From positions 310,001 to 374,000 of the forward strand of contig CAZDWJ010000001.1 of assembly GCA_964509195.1 (NCBI GenBank): a DNA stretch of 64,000 bases, written 5' to 3'. Under the pieces are notes generated by a model, which made no database searches, was not told the DNA's origin, and was given only the letters and a program-made list of their open reading frames with translations. Position numbers and translations under genes: made by a program. Positions 37,475-45,983 of this stretch are shown piece by piece. This DNA comes from UBA4802 sp964509195 (GTDB lineage: Bacteria > Spirochaetota > UBA4802 > UB4802). Numbering within the stretch: the first letter of the stretch is position 1; each line of letters begins with the position of its first letter.

Positions 37475-37936
37475 GTTAATACGCTCTTTCTGTAATGCGG
37501 GGATGTGAACTTCTTTGATAAATAATATATTAATAGCTACAAGCATTGTGTTACAGTTTTCTAGATTAAGGATATGCTGTGGCTCAAACACTATACCTGC
37601 ATTTAAAGGGCAGATATCCATTGTTCCATTTATAAGGACAGGATATCCATGAGTTCTGCAAATGATTGGCCTGTGGGGATAGAGTATGCAACTATCATGA
37701 AGCAAAAATATACATGAGTCAGAATTATTCTGTAAGATAAAGTTTTGTATTGATTCAGATTGTTTTACATACCACTTCAGAATTTGCACAAGTTCAACCG
37801 GCATAATGCTTTCCAGAATGCAACAGCCGCTGCAACCTTCCCTGCATTGCAATTTGTTGCCATACGTAGAAACAATAGAAGCAGTAAAGGCATCAATTTT
37901 TTGTATTAGTTCATGATAATATCTAAGCGATTGCAT
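37406..37936 (-). CDS. YkgJ-like cysteine cluster protein
   Basis: A 176-residue protein of the YkgJ (CxxxCxxCC) class, thought to bind zinc or an iron-sulfur cluster. It has CREGCSGCC at residues ~31-39, CIFLLHDSCILYPHRPIICRTHGYP and MDICPLNAG. The C-terminal ~23 residues are encoded antisense to the purD end. The function of these proteins is not established. The following dsbD-like gene starts far off and both read leftward; dsbD lies upstream, with its stop 10 bp away from this start. Confidence 0.75.
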   Translation of the reverse strand: MQSLRYYHELIQKIDAFTASIVSTYGNKLQCREGCSGCCILESIMPVELVQILKWYVKQSESIQNFILQNNSDSCIFLLHDSCILYPHRPIICRTHGYPVLINGTMDICPLNAGIVFEPQHILNLENCNTMLVAINILFIKEVHIPALQKERINLRAFFQSSETDILSIVHAFKGY

Positions 37937-37946
37937 TGGAGTACCT

Positions 37947-39773
37947 TCATGGTATTGATAAAAGTTGTGGCAACTCTGATTGTGTGCTTAATTCAATGGC
38001 TTTTTGCAAAGCGTTCAACACGTCTTTTGCTGTGTATATATCGCGCAAAATAATAGGACGTGAAAAATTATCCCCTTTAGGGAAGATTGCCACAAACGGT
38101 ATCGAACGTGAGCCTAAACGCTGCAAAATATTTTCCGCTTGCTGGTTTTTTGTGGTGATATCGGCTTTATATACCTGAATGCTATTAGCTTGGATAAAGG
38201 TAATCACCTCCTGCGATGCTAATGCTGTCGCCTCAACAAATTTACAGTTGGGGCACCAATCAGCAGTAAATACTACCATAGCTATCTGTGAGTTTTTGCG
38301 TGATGCTATCGCTTCCCAGTCAAACTGAGTGTAGCTAATTTCATCAGTTGAAGTATTCTTTTGAAGTGTAAATAGCGTAGTGGCTGAACCTACAATAAGC
38401 AGTATGAGTACAATAAAGGAAACAATTCGTTGCATTAACTGTTTTGTGATGTTTCCAAACCTGCCCCACTGCCAGAAAGCAATAGATAACAATAGTAAAA
38501 ACCAGAGAGCCTTAACAAGTGAGCCAGAATCTAGCAATGTTAAAAGGTAAATACTGGTAGCAATAAGTAAAAAACCCATGATCTGCTCAAATGTTATCAT
38601 CCAGTCACCGGGTTTTGGAATAAAACGAATGAGTGAGGGATAAAATGACAACAGTAAATAGGGAAGCGACATACCAAGGCCAATATTAATAAAAATTATA
38701 AAAATAATAACTGGATGTTGCGTTAATGACCACGCCAGTGTTGCGCCCAGAAAGGGTCCACTGCAGGGGGTGGCTAACAGTGTGGCTATAATTCCTTTAA
38801 AGTAGGAATCAAGGTATACGTTGGCACTTTGTAATTGAGGAACGTATGGAATAGTGAATGTGTACACACCAAAAAAGGATAACCCTAGGGCAAAGATTAT
38901 TGATGACATCACGATAACAAACGTGTGATGCTGGAAGAGTTCTCCCCAGTTATAACCCGCAAATGCTGCCAGTGAAGACAGCACCAAAAAAGAGGTAAGG
39001 ATACCGGCGGTAAATAGCGAACCCATTATCCGTATCTTACTGTGGTCATTGTTGCTATACGATACAAAACTGAAAAGTTTGAGGCTAATTACTGGGAGAA
39101 CACACGGCATAAAGTTGAGTAAAAAACCTGCAATAATGCCAAAAATGATTCCGTAGAGTAGATTCATTGGTGTTGCACTGCCTACATCTATAACCGTGAA
39201 ATCACCTGATGTGCTGTCCGCATTCACAGTAGGGGTTATTTCTTTTGGTTCTTTAAATACATCATATACCATTTTATTAAATTCAGGTGCCTTTGCATCC
39301 ACCCGTATTGTCTGAGTGATTGTTTTTTGCACTGGTGTGCAGGAGACATCATCGCACAATAATGCTTCCACCGTTATTGATAGTGAATATGTTCCCTCTT
39401 GTGTTGTGTTCACCTGAAATGGTATACATACTGATGTTTGTTTTTTGTAAATGTACACAGGCTTATTATCAAGTGGTGAAATATAAAAGGTTCCAGGGAG
39501 GTAGCGCGTATTTCCTGGCACAATAGGATGAGACGCTTTTGCAATAGCAACTGTTGCTTTTCCAGTTCCTTCACCCTTGGGGTTTGCATAGATATAGCCT
39601 TTTTTTGGTAACTGTATCTGTAGTACGGCATATCCTTTTGATTGTGGTTTTACCAGAACTGTTTGTTTTGCAGGATAGATTTCAATGAGACTATCAGAAT
39701 ATACAAAAGATATATAGAACATAATGATTACAATATGTAAAAATATGGCTAAAAGTATTTTATAGTTATTCAT
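37947..39773 (-). CDS. dsbD: DsbD-like thiol:disulfide interchange protein
   Basis: Carries electrons from cytoplasmic thioredoxin across the membrane to periplasmic thiols; 608 residues. A signal sequence is followed by a periplasmic alpha domain with a Cys pair (LLCDDVSCTPV). Then come eight membrane helices with the paired cysteines in NFMPCVLPVISL and ATPCSGPFLGATLAW, and a C-terminal thioredoxin domain with WCPNCKFVE. The start is taken at the ATG at 39773, which begins a proper signal peptide (NYKILLAIFLHIVIIMFYI) after AAGGGGA; open frame continues to 39857. Confidence 0.93.
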   Translation of the reverse strand: MNNYKILLAIFLHIVIIMFYISFVYSDSLIEIYPAKQTVLVKPQSKGYAVLQIQLPKKGYIYANPKGEGTGKATVAIAKASHPIVPGNTRYLPGTFYISPLDNKPVYIYKKQTSVCIPFQVNTTQEGTYSLSITVEALLCDDVSCTPVQKTITQTIRVDAKAPEFNKMVYDVFKEPKEITPTVNADSTSGDFTVIDVGSATPMNLLYGIIFGIIAGFLLNFMPCVLPVISLKLFSFVSYSNNDHSKIRIMGSLFTAGILTSFLVLSSLAAFAGYNWGELFQHHTFVIVMSSIIFALGLSFFGVYTFTIPYVPQLQSANVYLDSYFKGIIATLLATPCSGPFLGATLAWSLTQHPVIIFIIFINIGLGMSLPYLLLSFYPSLIRFIPKPGDWMITFEQIMGFLLIATSIYLLTLLDSGSLVKALWFLLLLSIAFWQWGRFGNITKQLMQRIVSFIVLILLIVGSATTLFTLQKNTSTDEISYTQFDWEAIASRKNSQIAMVVFTADWCPNCKFVEATALASQEVITFIQANSIQVYKADITTKNQQAENILQRLGSRSIPFVAIFPKGDNFSRPIILRDIYTAKDVLNALQKAIELSTQSELPQLLSIP

Positions 39774-39978
39774 TGTAGAAAGAATCCCCTTGTTTTGTAT
39801 TATAAGGTTTTTTTCTGATGTATATTTTATAAATAATATATTTACCATAGATGCCATACTTTAGAATAAGGTGGAAAAATGTTTAAATTTTTTTAAAAAA
39901 ATATAGTATTAAGAATATAGCAAGTTTAGTCGATATTGCAATTAGAAATTAATGTTTGACACAAAGGAGGGTGTCATG

Positions 39979-40146
39979 ATGGCGCAACACATCACAGCAA
40001 TAGAACAGAGCATAGAACAGCTTAATAATCTGTTAAAAGGACTGGCAGCAGTACGAACAGGATTAAGTGAAAAACTGGTTAAAGCCAATGTAACATCACA
40101 TGTCAGTTTTGAAGGCTTAGGTACTGTTATCGACAGCTATCAGTAA
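39979..40146 (+). CDS. 55-residue protein of unknown function
   Basis: A small helical protein, 55 residues, with an excellent SD (AAAGGAGG, 8 bases upstream; an ATG one codon earlier is also possible). The end of the protein (GLSEKLVKANVTSHVSFEGL, then IDSYQ) resembles the helix-KGV-loop-L..I motif common in phage tail fibre and baseplate proteins, where it follows a helical segment as here. No phage genes are nearby. It may be a stray structural module or a coincidence; no function can be given. A weak terminator hairpin follows its stop. Confidence 0.6.
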   Translation: MAQHITAIEQSIEQLNNLLKGLAAVRTGLSEKLVKANVTSHVSFEGLGTVIDSYQ

Positions 40147-40150
40147 AAAG

Positions 40151-40177
40151 GTTGTATTATATGCAACATCCTTTTTT
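40151..40177 (+). terminator. weak terminator after the 55-residue protein gene
   Basis: A 7-bp stem with one G-T wobble (GTTGTAT / ATGCAAC), then ATCC and six T residues. It overlaps the 3' end of the convergent lipoprotein gene. Confidence 0.5.
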
Positions 40178-40780
40178 GCCGCTTATATCCCTATCAATAG
40201 CTCGTACCACATCACGAGCAGCTTTGCTTACATCAGTATTGATATTCTGGTCGGTCAATAGCAGTATTGGCAGATAATACCATCCCAAAAGACAACACCC
40301 ACACCATGCGTTTTTATTGGTTTCACGATTGTACCGCAATGTGCCTACGATACTGCCTGTTTGTGTATTGATAATGCGGGCATTAAAAGCAATTTTTGTT
40401 TTGGGGACAATATAGAATTGTCTGTCGTAATAGTAATCTGAAACACTCCCCACTATGATATAGTCGGTCTTTGCTAATTTTCCTATATCGGTAAGCTGAG
40501 AATCTGTTAACCCTGTCATATCTAAGGATTTTTCTTTGAGGATCTTTTCAATCTGGGAGCGCTCCACCAGATCCCAGTGTGTTATCTGTACAAGTTCATT
40601 AGTCAATGCATCAGCAATACTCACGCCTGAACCAGGATACTTTGGTGCGTCAACAAAAGCTAATACCGCTATACGTATTGGTTTTTGCAATGCCTGTTTA
40701 TCTTTAATATATACTGATTTATCAACTGATGTACATGCAACTGTAAAGATAAATAGTGTAGCAAATGTTAACTTTTTCAT
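40157..40780 (-). CDS. CsgG/LpoB-like lipoprotein
   Basis: A 207-residue lipoprotein with signal peptide ending FTVAC (Cys16). The mature part has the CsgG/LpoB fold pattern: RIAVLAFVDAP, SIADALTNELVQ, WDLVERSQIEKILKEKSLDMTGL, TDYIIVGSVSDYYY, then ARIINTQTGSIVG. Relatives act as curli-type secretion channels or as activators of penicillin-binding proteins; no curli genes are here, so the LpoB-like activator role is the more likely. The C-terminal KKGCCI is unusual. Confidence 0.8.
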   Translation of the reverse strand: MKKLTFATLFIFTVACTSVDKSVYIKDKQALQKPIRIAVLAFVDAPKYPGSGVSIADALTNELVQITHWDLVERSQIEKILKEKSLDMTGLTDSQLTDIGKLAKTDYIIVGSVSDYYYDRQFYIVPKTKIAFNARIINTQTGSIVGTLRYNRETNKNAWCGCCLLGWYYLPILLLTDQNINTDVSKAARDVVRAIDRDISGKKGCCI

Positions 40781-40979
40781 AGTACTATTCCTTATTTATA
40801 ATGGTATGTATTGCTATCAAGAAATTTATGAACACTTTTGTAACAATAGTTAAATCAATAATATAAATAATCAAGAATTTTTATACAATAATGGAGATAA
40901 TTCTACTAATTGTGCGTTAAACCTGTTTTGCGTTTTATTTGTAGTATTCCATGTAATTTTTGTTAGCTTTAAATTGATG

Positions 40980-41008
40980 TTGACAGAGGATAGTAATGTG
41001 GGTAAAGT
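40980..41008 (+). promoter_or_regulatory. promoter of the OMP gene
   Basis: TTGACA (40980-40985) and TAAAGT (41003-41008) are 17 bp apart, ending 30 bases before the ATG at 41038. Confidence 0.65.
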
Positions 41009-41037
41009 AAAAAAAACATTTAATATAAGGTGATGCT

Positions 41038-41676
41038 ATGCAAAAGAAAATATTTGTACTTGTTTCTTCGATAATTATTATGTGTACAAGTTCCAGTATT
41101 TTTGCTGCAAGTACAGAATTAAACGGTACACTTGGGACATCGTATGCTGATGATCCAGCAAAGTATGGATTGGATATATCACTGCGCTATAACTGGCTGC
41201 TTGATCCATACTTTGTGACAGGCCTGGAATCAGGTTTTTTCTGGGTGAAATGGGATAGGAAGATTGGCGTTAAACAGGAGGGATCGGTATATGTAGATGT
41301 AAAAGCTGATACTAATGCCTATCTTATTCCTGTGATGTTCAATGCCCAGGTACGTCTGCCAAACCTGAAGGATAAATTATATGTAACCCCTTTTGCAACA
41401 ATTGGACTTGGTTATTCATTTATGGTGTTACATTACTCCCAACCCGATTTTACTGATTCAAATACTGGTAAAACCTACAATGCGGAATCTATAACTAAAC
41501 TTTTCACAGGATTATCATGGGAGTTATTCTTTGGCGCTTCCTTAAAGCCTGCTTCAGATTCAAAAGTTGATTTCTATGCAGAAGCAGGGTATCGCAGTCT
41601 ACCACTTAAAAGTGGTGATCTTGAATTAGATATGTCAGGTCTTGTTATACGGTTAGGAGTGCGGTATCCTTTGTAG
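41038..41676 (+). CDS. outer-membrane beta-barrel protein
   Basis: A 212-residue exported protein with a signal peptide (VLVSSIIIMCTSSSIFAA). The mature part has alternating amphipathic strands (LDISLRYNWLLDPYFVTGLESGFFW, LIPVMFNAQVRLP) and ends VIRLGVRYPL, in keeping with an eight- to ten-strand barrel of the OmpA/Opacity-like type. Aromatic residues flank the strands. It has its own strong promoter and AAGGTGAT before the ATG. Its role is unknown. Confidence 0.75.
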   Translation: MQKKIFVLVSSIIIMCTSSSIFAASTELNGTLGTSYADDPAKYGLDISLRYNWLLDPYFVTGLESGFFWVKWDRKIGVKQEGSVYVDVKADTNAYLIPVMFNAQVRLPNLKDKLYVTPFATIGLGYSFMVLHYSQPDFTDSNTGKTYNAESITKLFTGLSWELFFGASLKPASDSKVDFYAEAGYRSLPLKSGDLELDMSGLVIRLGVRYPL

Positions 41677-41764
41677 TGGTACGTACTATTTTTTAAAGTT
41701 CTTGACTTTTTGTAATACATTTTATTTTGTTTTGTAAAACTACTATTGAATATGCGGGGTGTTT

Positions 41765-42709
41765 ATGGTACCTACTGCATACCTGTTTGATCCTATATAC
41801 ATGGACCACGATACAGGCTGGGGGCATCCGGAAAGGCCTGAACGTCTGGCGGCTATAGACCAGCGCTTGCGTCAGCAAACATATTACAAATCCCTCATTA
41901 AAGTTGAACCCAAAATTGGCGCAAAGCGGTATATTGAATTAGTGCATTCACCTGAATACATAGAACGCGTTAAACAGGAAATAGAATCCGGTATACACTA
42001 TTTAGATTCAATGGACACAGCAGTATGCAAACGTTCTTACGAGGTCGCATTGTTTGCGGTAGGCGGCAGCCTCAATATGTGCGATACTATTATGTCTGGT
42101 GAGGCAATACGTGGATTTTGTGCAGTACGTCCCCCGGGACACCATGCAGAATATGATTATGCTGCAGGATTTTGCATATTTAATAATATAGCGATAGCTG
42201 CCAGGTATCTGCAAACAGAACATGGATTAAAAAAAATTGCGATTATTGACTGGGATGTACATCACGGCAATGGAACACAGCATACATTTGAACGCGATAA
42301 AACCGTAATGTACATCAGTACACATCAATATCCCCATTATCCTGGAACCGGTGCCCGCAGTGAACGAGGAAAAGGCGAAGGCGAAGGATACACCTTAAAT
42401 TTCCCGATGCCAGCAGGAAGTGGTGAACCTGAATACTTAGATGTTTTTAAAAACCAGTTAGTTCCTGCATTGCAAAAATTTCAGCCAGATATCATTCTAA
42501 TATCTGCTGGTTTTGATGCTCATAATGCTGACCCATTATCCTATATAGGGCTTACCTCTGAATCATATTATAAATTTACTGTGTTATTGAAACAGGTAGC
42601 TAATGATTTCTGTGGTGGCAGGATGATAGCATTTCTTGAAGGTGGATACGATCTTGAGGCACTTGCAAGTAGTGTTGATATGATGATGCGTGGTTTTATA
42701 GAAGATTAA
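41765..42709 (+). CDS. histone-deacetylase-superfamily protein (AcuC-like)
   Basis: A 314-residue zinc amidohydrolase of the arginase/deacetylase fold. Signatures are TGWGHPERPERL, RPPGHHAEYDYAAGFCIFNN with the tandem His, DWDVHHGNGTQHTF with the metal Asp/His, and ISAGFDAHNADPL. Bacterial members remove acetyl groups from proteins (AcuC, acting on acetyl-CoA synthetase) or from polyamines; the sequence alone does not decide. The start at 41765 follows GGGG; an upstream in-frame GTG is less likely. The end overlaps the convergent permease gene by 4 bp. Confidence 0.9.
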   Translation: MVPTAYLFDPIYMDHDTGWGHPERPERLAAIDQRLRQQTYYKSLIKVEPKIGAKRYIELVHSPEYIERVKQEIESGIHYLDSMDTAVCKRSYEVALFAVGGSLNMCDTIMSGEAIRGFCAVRPPGHHAEYDYAAGFCIFNNIAIAARYLQTEHGLKKIAIIDWDVHHGNGTQHTFERDKTVMYISTHQYPHYPGTGARSERGKGEGEGYTLNFPMPAGSGEPEYLDVFKNQLVPALQKFQPDIILISAGFDAHNADPLSYIGLTSESYYKFTVLLKQVANDFCGGRMIAFLEGGYDLEALASSVDMMMRGFIED

Positions 42710-43569
42710 TGCTGAAGGTCTTTTTTTTCCTGCAAGCTTACCCCTATAAGGGCAGCAGTGATTAACAACCCACCAATCAAAATAGTTGTGGTAAATGAAT
42801 CATTGAAAAAGTATATCCCCATACATGCTGCGATGAAAATCCTGCTTGAGGAAAGAATAGATCCGCTGGTAGCATCGATATATTTAAAGCCAGCAGTAAA
42901 AAACGCCTGACCCAAATACGCACTGAATCCAGAAAGAAGCATATAAACAAAAGTGATACTATCAGGAATTTCAAATACCGGGATCATTGCTATGCCATTT
43001 ATGACAAGGCCAATGCTCATAAGATGGAAAAGTATAATTGCGGTACTGTCATATTTTCTTGATTCACGAAGTGCTACAACTGCTACAGCAGCAACAATTG
43101 CTGAAAGAAATGAGTACACATCACCAATATTTATAGTACTGTAATGAGGCATAATTACAAAGTATGTTCCAACAAGAGTTATCACCAAATACAAAAAATT
43201 TATTTTTATGAGTGGTTCCTTATTAAAAAGAGGCGCAAGTACAAACACAAACACAGGATATGTCATATTGAGCATATTTGCGTTAGTAACAGTGGTGTAC
43301 TGTACACCAACAAAAAAGAATATCACTGCAACAGTGTTGGATACTGCACGGGTAAGCACCAGTGGAATATTATTGGGGCGAATGCTCATTTTATGAAAAA
43401 TAATATATCCTAACGATAGTATAAAACCAATAAGAAATCTAACAAATGATACTTCAATTCCGTGAATAGAGGATGTATTGGTAATATATTTAGCAAACAC
43501 CGTTGAAAGAGAAAATGTCACTGCCGAAAGCAGTACAAGTATAATGCCGTTTGTTCTTTGTGATAACAT
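42706..43569 (-). CDS. EamA-family (DMT) permease
   Basis: A 287-residue inner-membrane protein with ten predicted helices in two EamA repeats of five, the drug/metabolite transporter layout. A typical start is GIILVLLSAVTFSLSTVFAKY. The substrate is unknown. SD is weak. It is convergent with the deacetylase-like gene. Confidence 0.85.
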   Translation of the reverse strand: MLSQRTNGIILVLLSAVTFSLSTVFAKYITNTSSIHGIEVSFVRFLIGFILSLGYIIFHKMSIRPNNIPLVLTRAVSNTVAVIFFFVGVQYTTVTNANMLNMTYPVFVFVLAPLFNKEPLIKINFLYLVITLVGTYFVIMPHYSTINIGDVYSFLSAIVAAVAVVALRESRKYDSTAIILFHLMSIGLVINGIAMIPVFEIPDSITFVYMLLSGFSAYLGQAFFTAGFKYIDATSGSILSSSRIFIAACMGIYFFNDSFTTTILIGGLLITAALIGVSLQEKKDLQH

Positions 43570-43857
43570 TATGTTAATTCCATTGTTTGTTATATTGTGC
43601 TATAATATGGAAAAATATAAAGTAAGGAACTTATAAAAAAACTTCAAGGATGTTTCCTTATAGGCTCATATAGCACTAATCACTGCTTTCTTAGTATTGC
43701 AGAATCTTTTCTTAAAATGATGAAAGCTGCTTTTAGGTGCTCATAAAATTTACATATACGATTATCAAAATGTATTAAAAATATATAGTAGCACATAATT
43801 ACAGATATGTTGGTAAATGATAGAAAAAATTTTTTATTATTAATTTTGCAAAAAAAG
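43570..43857. other. AT-rich intergenic region
   Basis: Between the divergent EamA permease and dienoyl-reductase genes. It contains no supported gene; a 90-codon leftward open frame here is rejected because it crosses the promoter and operator of the next gene. Confidence 0.6.
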
Positions 43858-43887
43858 TTGTAATATAAATATAGTATGTGATACAAT
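43858..43887 (+). promoter_or_regulatory. promoter of the dienoyl-CoA-reductase-like gene
   Basis: TTGTAA (43858-43863) and TACAAT (43882-43887) are separated by 18 bp. The palindromic operator begins at the very next base. Confidence 0.6.
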
Positions 43888-43912
43888 CTAAACATAACAG
43901 TGTTATGTTTAG
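43888..43912. promoter_or_regulatory. 25-bp palindromic operator
   Basis: Perfect 12-bp arms: CTAAACATAACA, a central G, then its exact complement, ending in the first two bases of the SD (AGGAGG, 43911-43916). Its place directly after the -10 and over the ribosome site suggests a repressor operator, of TetR or MarR type, or a hairpin that masks the SD. Confidence 0.7.
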
Positions 43913-43920
43913 GAGGCTGT

Positions 43921-45939
43921 ATGTACCAACTTCTTTTTACGCCGATTACCATTAATAAATTGGAAATTAAAAACAGGATCGCGTATCCCGCATTGGGCTT
44001 ACTGTATTCATACGATGGATCTTTAAATGATCGTTATTATGAATATTTCAGGGAAAAAGCAAAAGGTGGTGCGGGCCTGGTCACTGTGGGGCCTGTAGGG
44101 ATAGATATTGCAGGTTCAGGAAGGATTGCCCTTTCACTGGCATCTGATGATAGAATACCTGATTTTGCAAAATTGGCAAAAATTATAAAAGGTGAAGGTG
44201 CACGGACATTTGTGCAGCTGTTTCATGCAGGTGCATATTCGTATTCAATGCTCACTGATGGTGTTCAGCCAATTGCGCCTTCTGCAGTCTATTCAAAGTA
44301 CTCAAAGCAGACACCACGGGAGATGACGCTTGAGGACATCGAAATTGTCCAGAAGGCATACGTTGATGCTGCGCTGCGTGCAAAGGAAGCTGGTTTTGAT
44401 GGTGTTGAGATTATTGCTTCGGCAGGGTATCTAATTACACAGTTTCTATCGCCCAAAACAAATAAACGAACAGATAAATACGGTGGCTCGTTTGAAAACA
44501 GAGTACGGTTCCCCAGAGAAGTGATTGAAAAAATACGCATGGCAGTTGGCAACGATTTCCCTATCAGCATACGCATGGCAGGCAATGATTTTGTGCCTGA
44601 AAGCAACACCAGCAGAGAGACACCGTTATTTGCTAAAGTGTATGAAGAAGCAGGTGTGGATATCATTAATGTTACCGGTGGATGGCATGAGGCAAGAGTT
44701 CCACAGCTACCCATGGAGCTGCCACGTGCAGGATATGCATATTTAGCTGCAAACATAAAAAAGGTGGTGCAAGTGCCGGTAATGGCATCGAATAGAATTA
44801 GTTCTCCAGATGAAGCTGAGAAGATACTGCGCGATAGCATGGCAGATATGGTAAACCTTGGAAGAGTGCTCATTGCGGATCCGTACTGGCCCAAAAAAGC
44901 GCAGCAGGGGAAAGCAAAGCTTATCAGGCCGTGTGTGGGATGTAATCAGGGCTGTACCGATACACTATTTAGTGGTATGCCGGTTGGATGTATTCTTAAT
45001 GCGCGTGCAGGGTATGAGTTTGAGCGATCAATTGATAAAGCCTCTAATCCCTTAAAGATTATGGTGATAGGTGCGGGGCCTGGTGGGCTTGAAGCTGCAG
45101 TGAGAGCAAAAGAGGCTGGACATGACGTTGTAGTATATGAAAAAGAACATGAGATTGGTGGCCAATTACACATAGCTGCTGCTCCTCCACATAAACAGGA
45201 ATTGCTGGAAATTATACGGTATTATAAAGCAATGTTAGAGGAATATGCTATAACCGTTCATTGCGATACGGATGTCACAATAGATGTGATAAAGAAAGTA
45301 CAACCCGACCATGTAATACTTGCAACAGGTGCTGAAGCGCTTATGCCCCAAATTAAAGGCATCAACCTGCCACATGTATATTCAGCCTGGGATGTTTTAA
45401 GGGATAATCCAAAATTAGGGCGTAATGTTGCGGTGATAGGCGGAGGCGCTGTTGGTATTGAAACGGCACTATTTATTGCTAATAAGGGCACCTTGTCACC
45501 TGAAGCGCTCCATTTTCTGATGTTCTTTGACGCAGAGCCTGTTGACCATTTGAAAGAATTAATTACCCGTGGGACAAGTACGGTGACGATTATAGAAATG
45601 CTCCCAACAATAGGAAAAGATGTGGGTAGATCAACACGGTGGATTTTAAATCTCGAAATTGAAAAATTCGGAATTAACGTCATCACATCTGCAAAAGTTA
45701 CCGAGATTACAGAGAATGCTGTTGTATATGAGAAAGATACAGGTAGTATTGCGCAGCAATTTGATAATGTTATAATTGCAGTGGGGTCAAAACCGGTCAA
45801 CCCGCTTGAAGGTGAATTACAGAAAGCTGGTATAGCATATACTGCACTAGGTGATTGTAAAAAAATTGGAAAGATAAATGATGCTATCCATCAGGCATTT
45901 TTAGCGATAGCTCACTTGCAGCAAGTGGCCAGGGTTTAA
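43921..45939 (+). CDS. FadH-like 2,4-dienoyl-CoA reductase / old yellow enzyme
   Basis: A 672-residue NADH:flavin oxidoreductase with three parts. An FMN barrel (residues 1-~330) begins LFTPITINKLEIKNRIAYPA. A 4Fe-4S Cys set is C-x2-C-x3-C-x11-C (RPCVGCNQGC ... GMPVGC). A FAD/NAD domain follows (VIGAGPGGLEAAVRAKEAG, later VIGGGAVGIETALF). This is the architecture of FadH and trimethylamine dehydrogenase relatives; reduction of unsaturated acyl-CoA is likely given the lipid genes in the window, but enoate reduction is also possible. The ATG at 43921 follows AGGAGG closely. Confidence 0.88.
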   Translation: MYQLLFTPITINKLEIKNRIAYPALGLLYSYDGSLNDRYYEYFREKAKGGAGLVTVGPVGIDIAGSGRIALSLASDDRIPDFAKLAKIIKGEGARTFVQLFHAGAYSYSMLTDGVQPIAPSAVYSKYSKQTPREMTLEDIEIVQKAYVDAALRAKEAGFDGVEIIASAGYLITQFLSPKTNKRTDKYGGSFENRVRFPREVIEKIRMAVGNDFPISIRMAGNDFVPESNTSRETPLFAKVYEEAGVDIINVTGGWHEARVPQLPMELPRAGYAYLAANIKKVVQVPVMASNRISSPDEAEKILRDSMADMVNLGRVLIADPYWPKKAQQGKAKLIRPCVGCNQGCTDTLFSGMPVGCILNARAGYEFERSIDKASNPLKIMVIGAGPGGLEAAVRAKEAGHDVVVYEKEHEIGGQLHIAAAPPHKQELLEIIRYYKAMLEEYAITVHCDTDVTIDVIKKVQPDHVILATGAEALMPQIKGINLPHVYSAWDVLRDNPKLGRNVAVIGGGAVGIETALFIANKGTLSPEALHFLMFFDAEPVDHLKELITRGTSTVTIIEMLPTIGKDVGRSTRWILNLEIEKFGINVITSAKVTEITENAVVYEKDTGSIAQQFDNVIIAVGSKPVNPLEGELQKAGIAYTALGDCKKIGKINDAIHQAFLAIAHLQQVARV

Positions 45940-45947
45940 AAGTGGAT

Positions 45948-45982
45948 AAAAAAAATGGCGCTTAAATAAGCGCCATTTTTTT
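45948..45982. terminator. bidirectional terminator
   Basis: Stem TGGCGCTT / AAGCGCCA with an AAAT loop, an A-run before and a T-run after. It serves both the rightward reductase gene and the leftward acyl-CoA synthetase gene. Confidence 0.9.
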
Positions 45983-45983
45983 A

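Noticed and set aside
43680..43952. 90-codon leftward ORF before the dienoyl-reductase gene
   Set aside because: It runs through the promoter, operator and SD of a clear gene, has no SD and a low-complexity composition.
44289..45800. Long open frames antisense to the dienoyl-reductase gene
   Set aside because: They mirror codon bias of a well-supported gene and have no motif or ribosome site.
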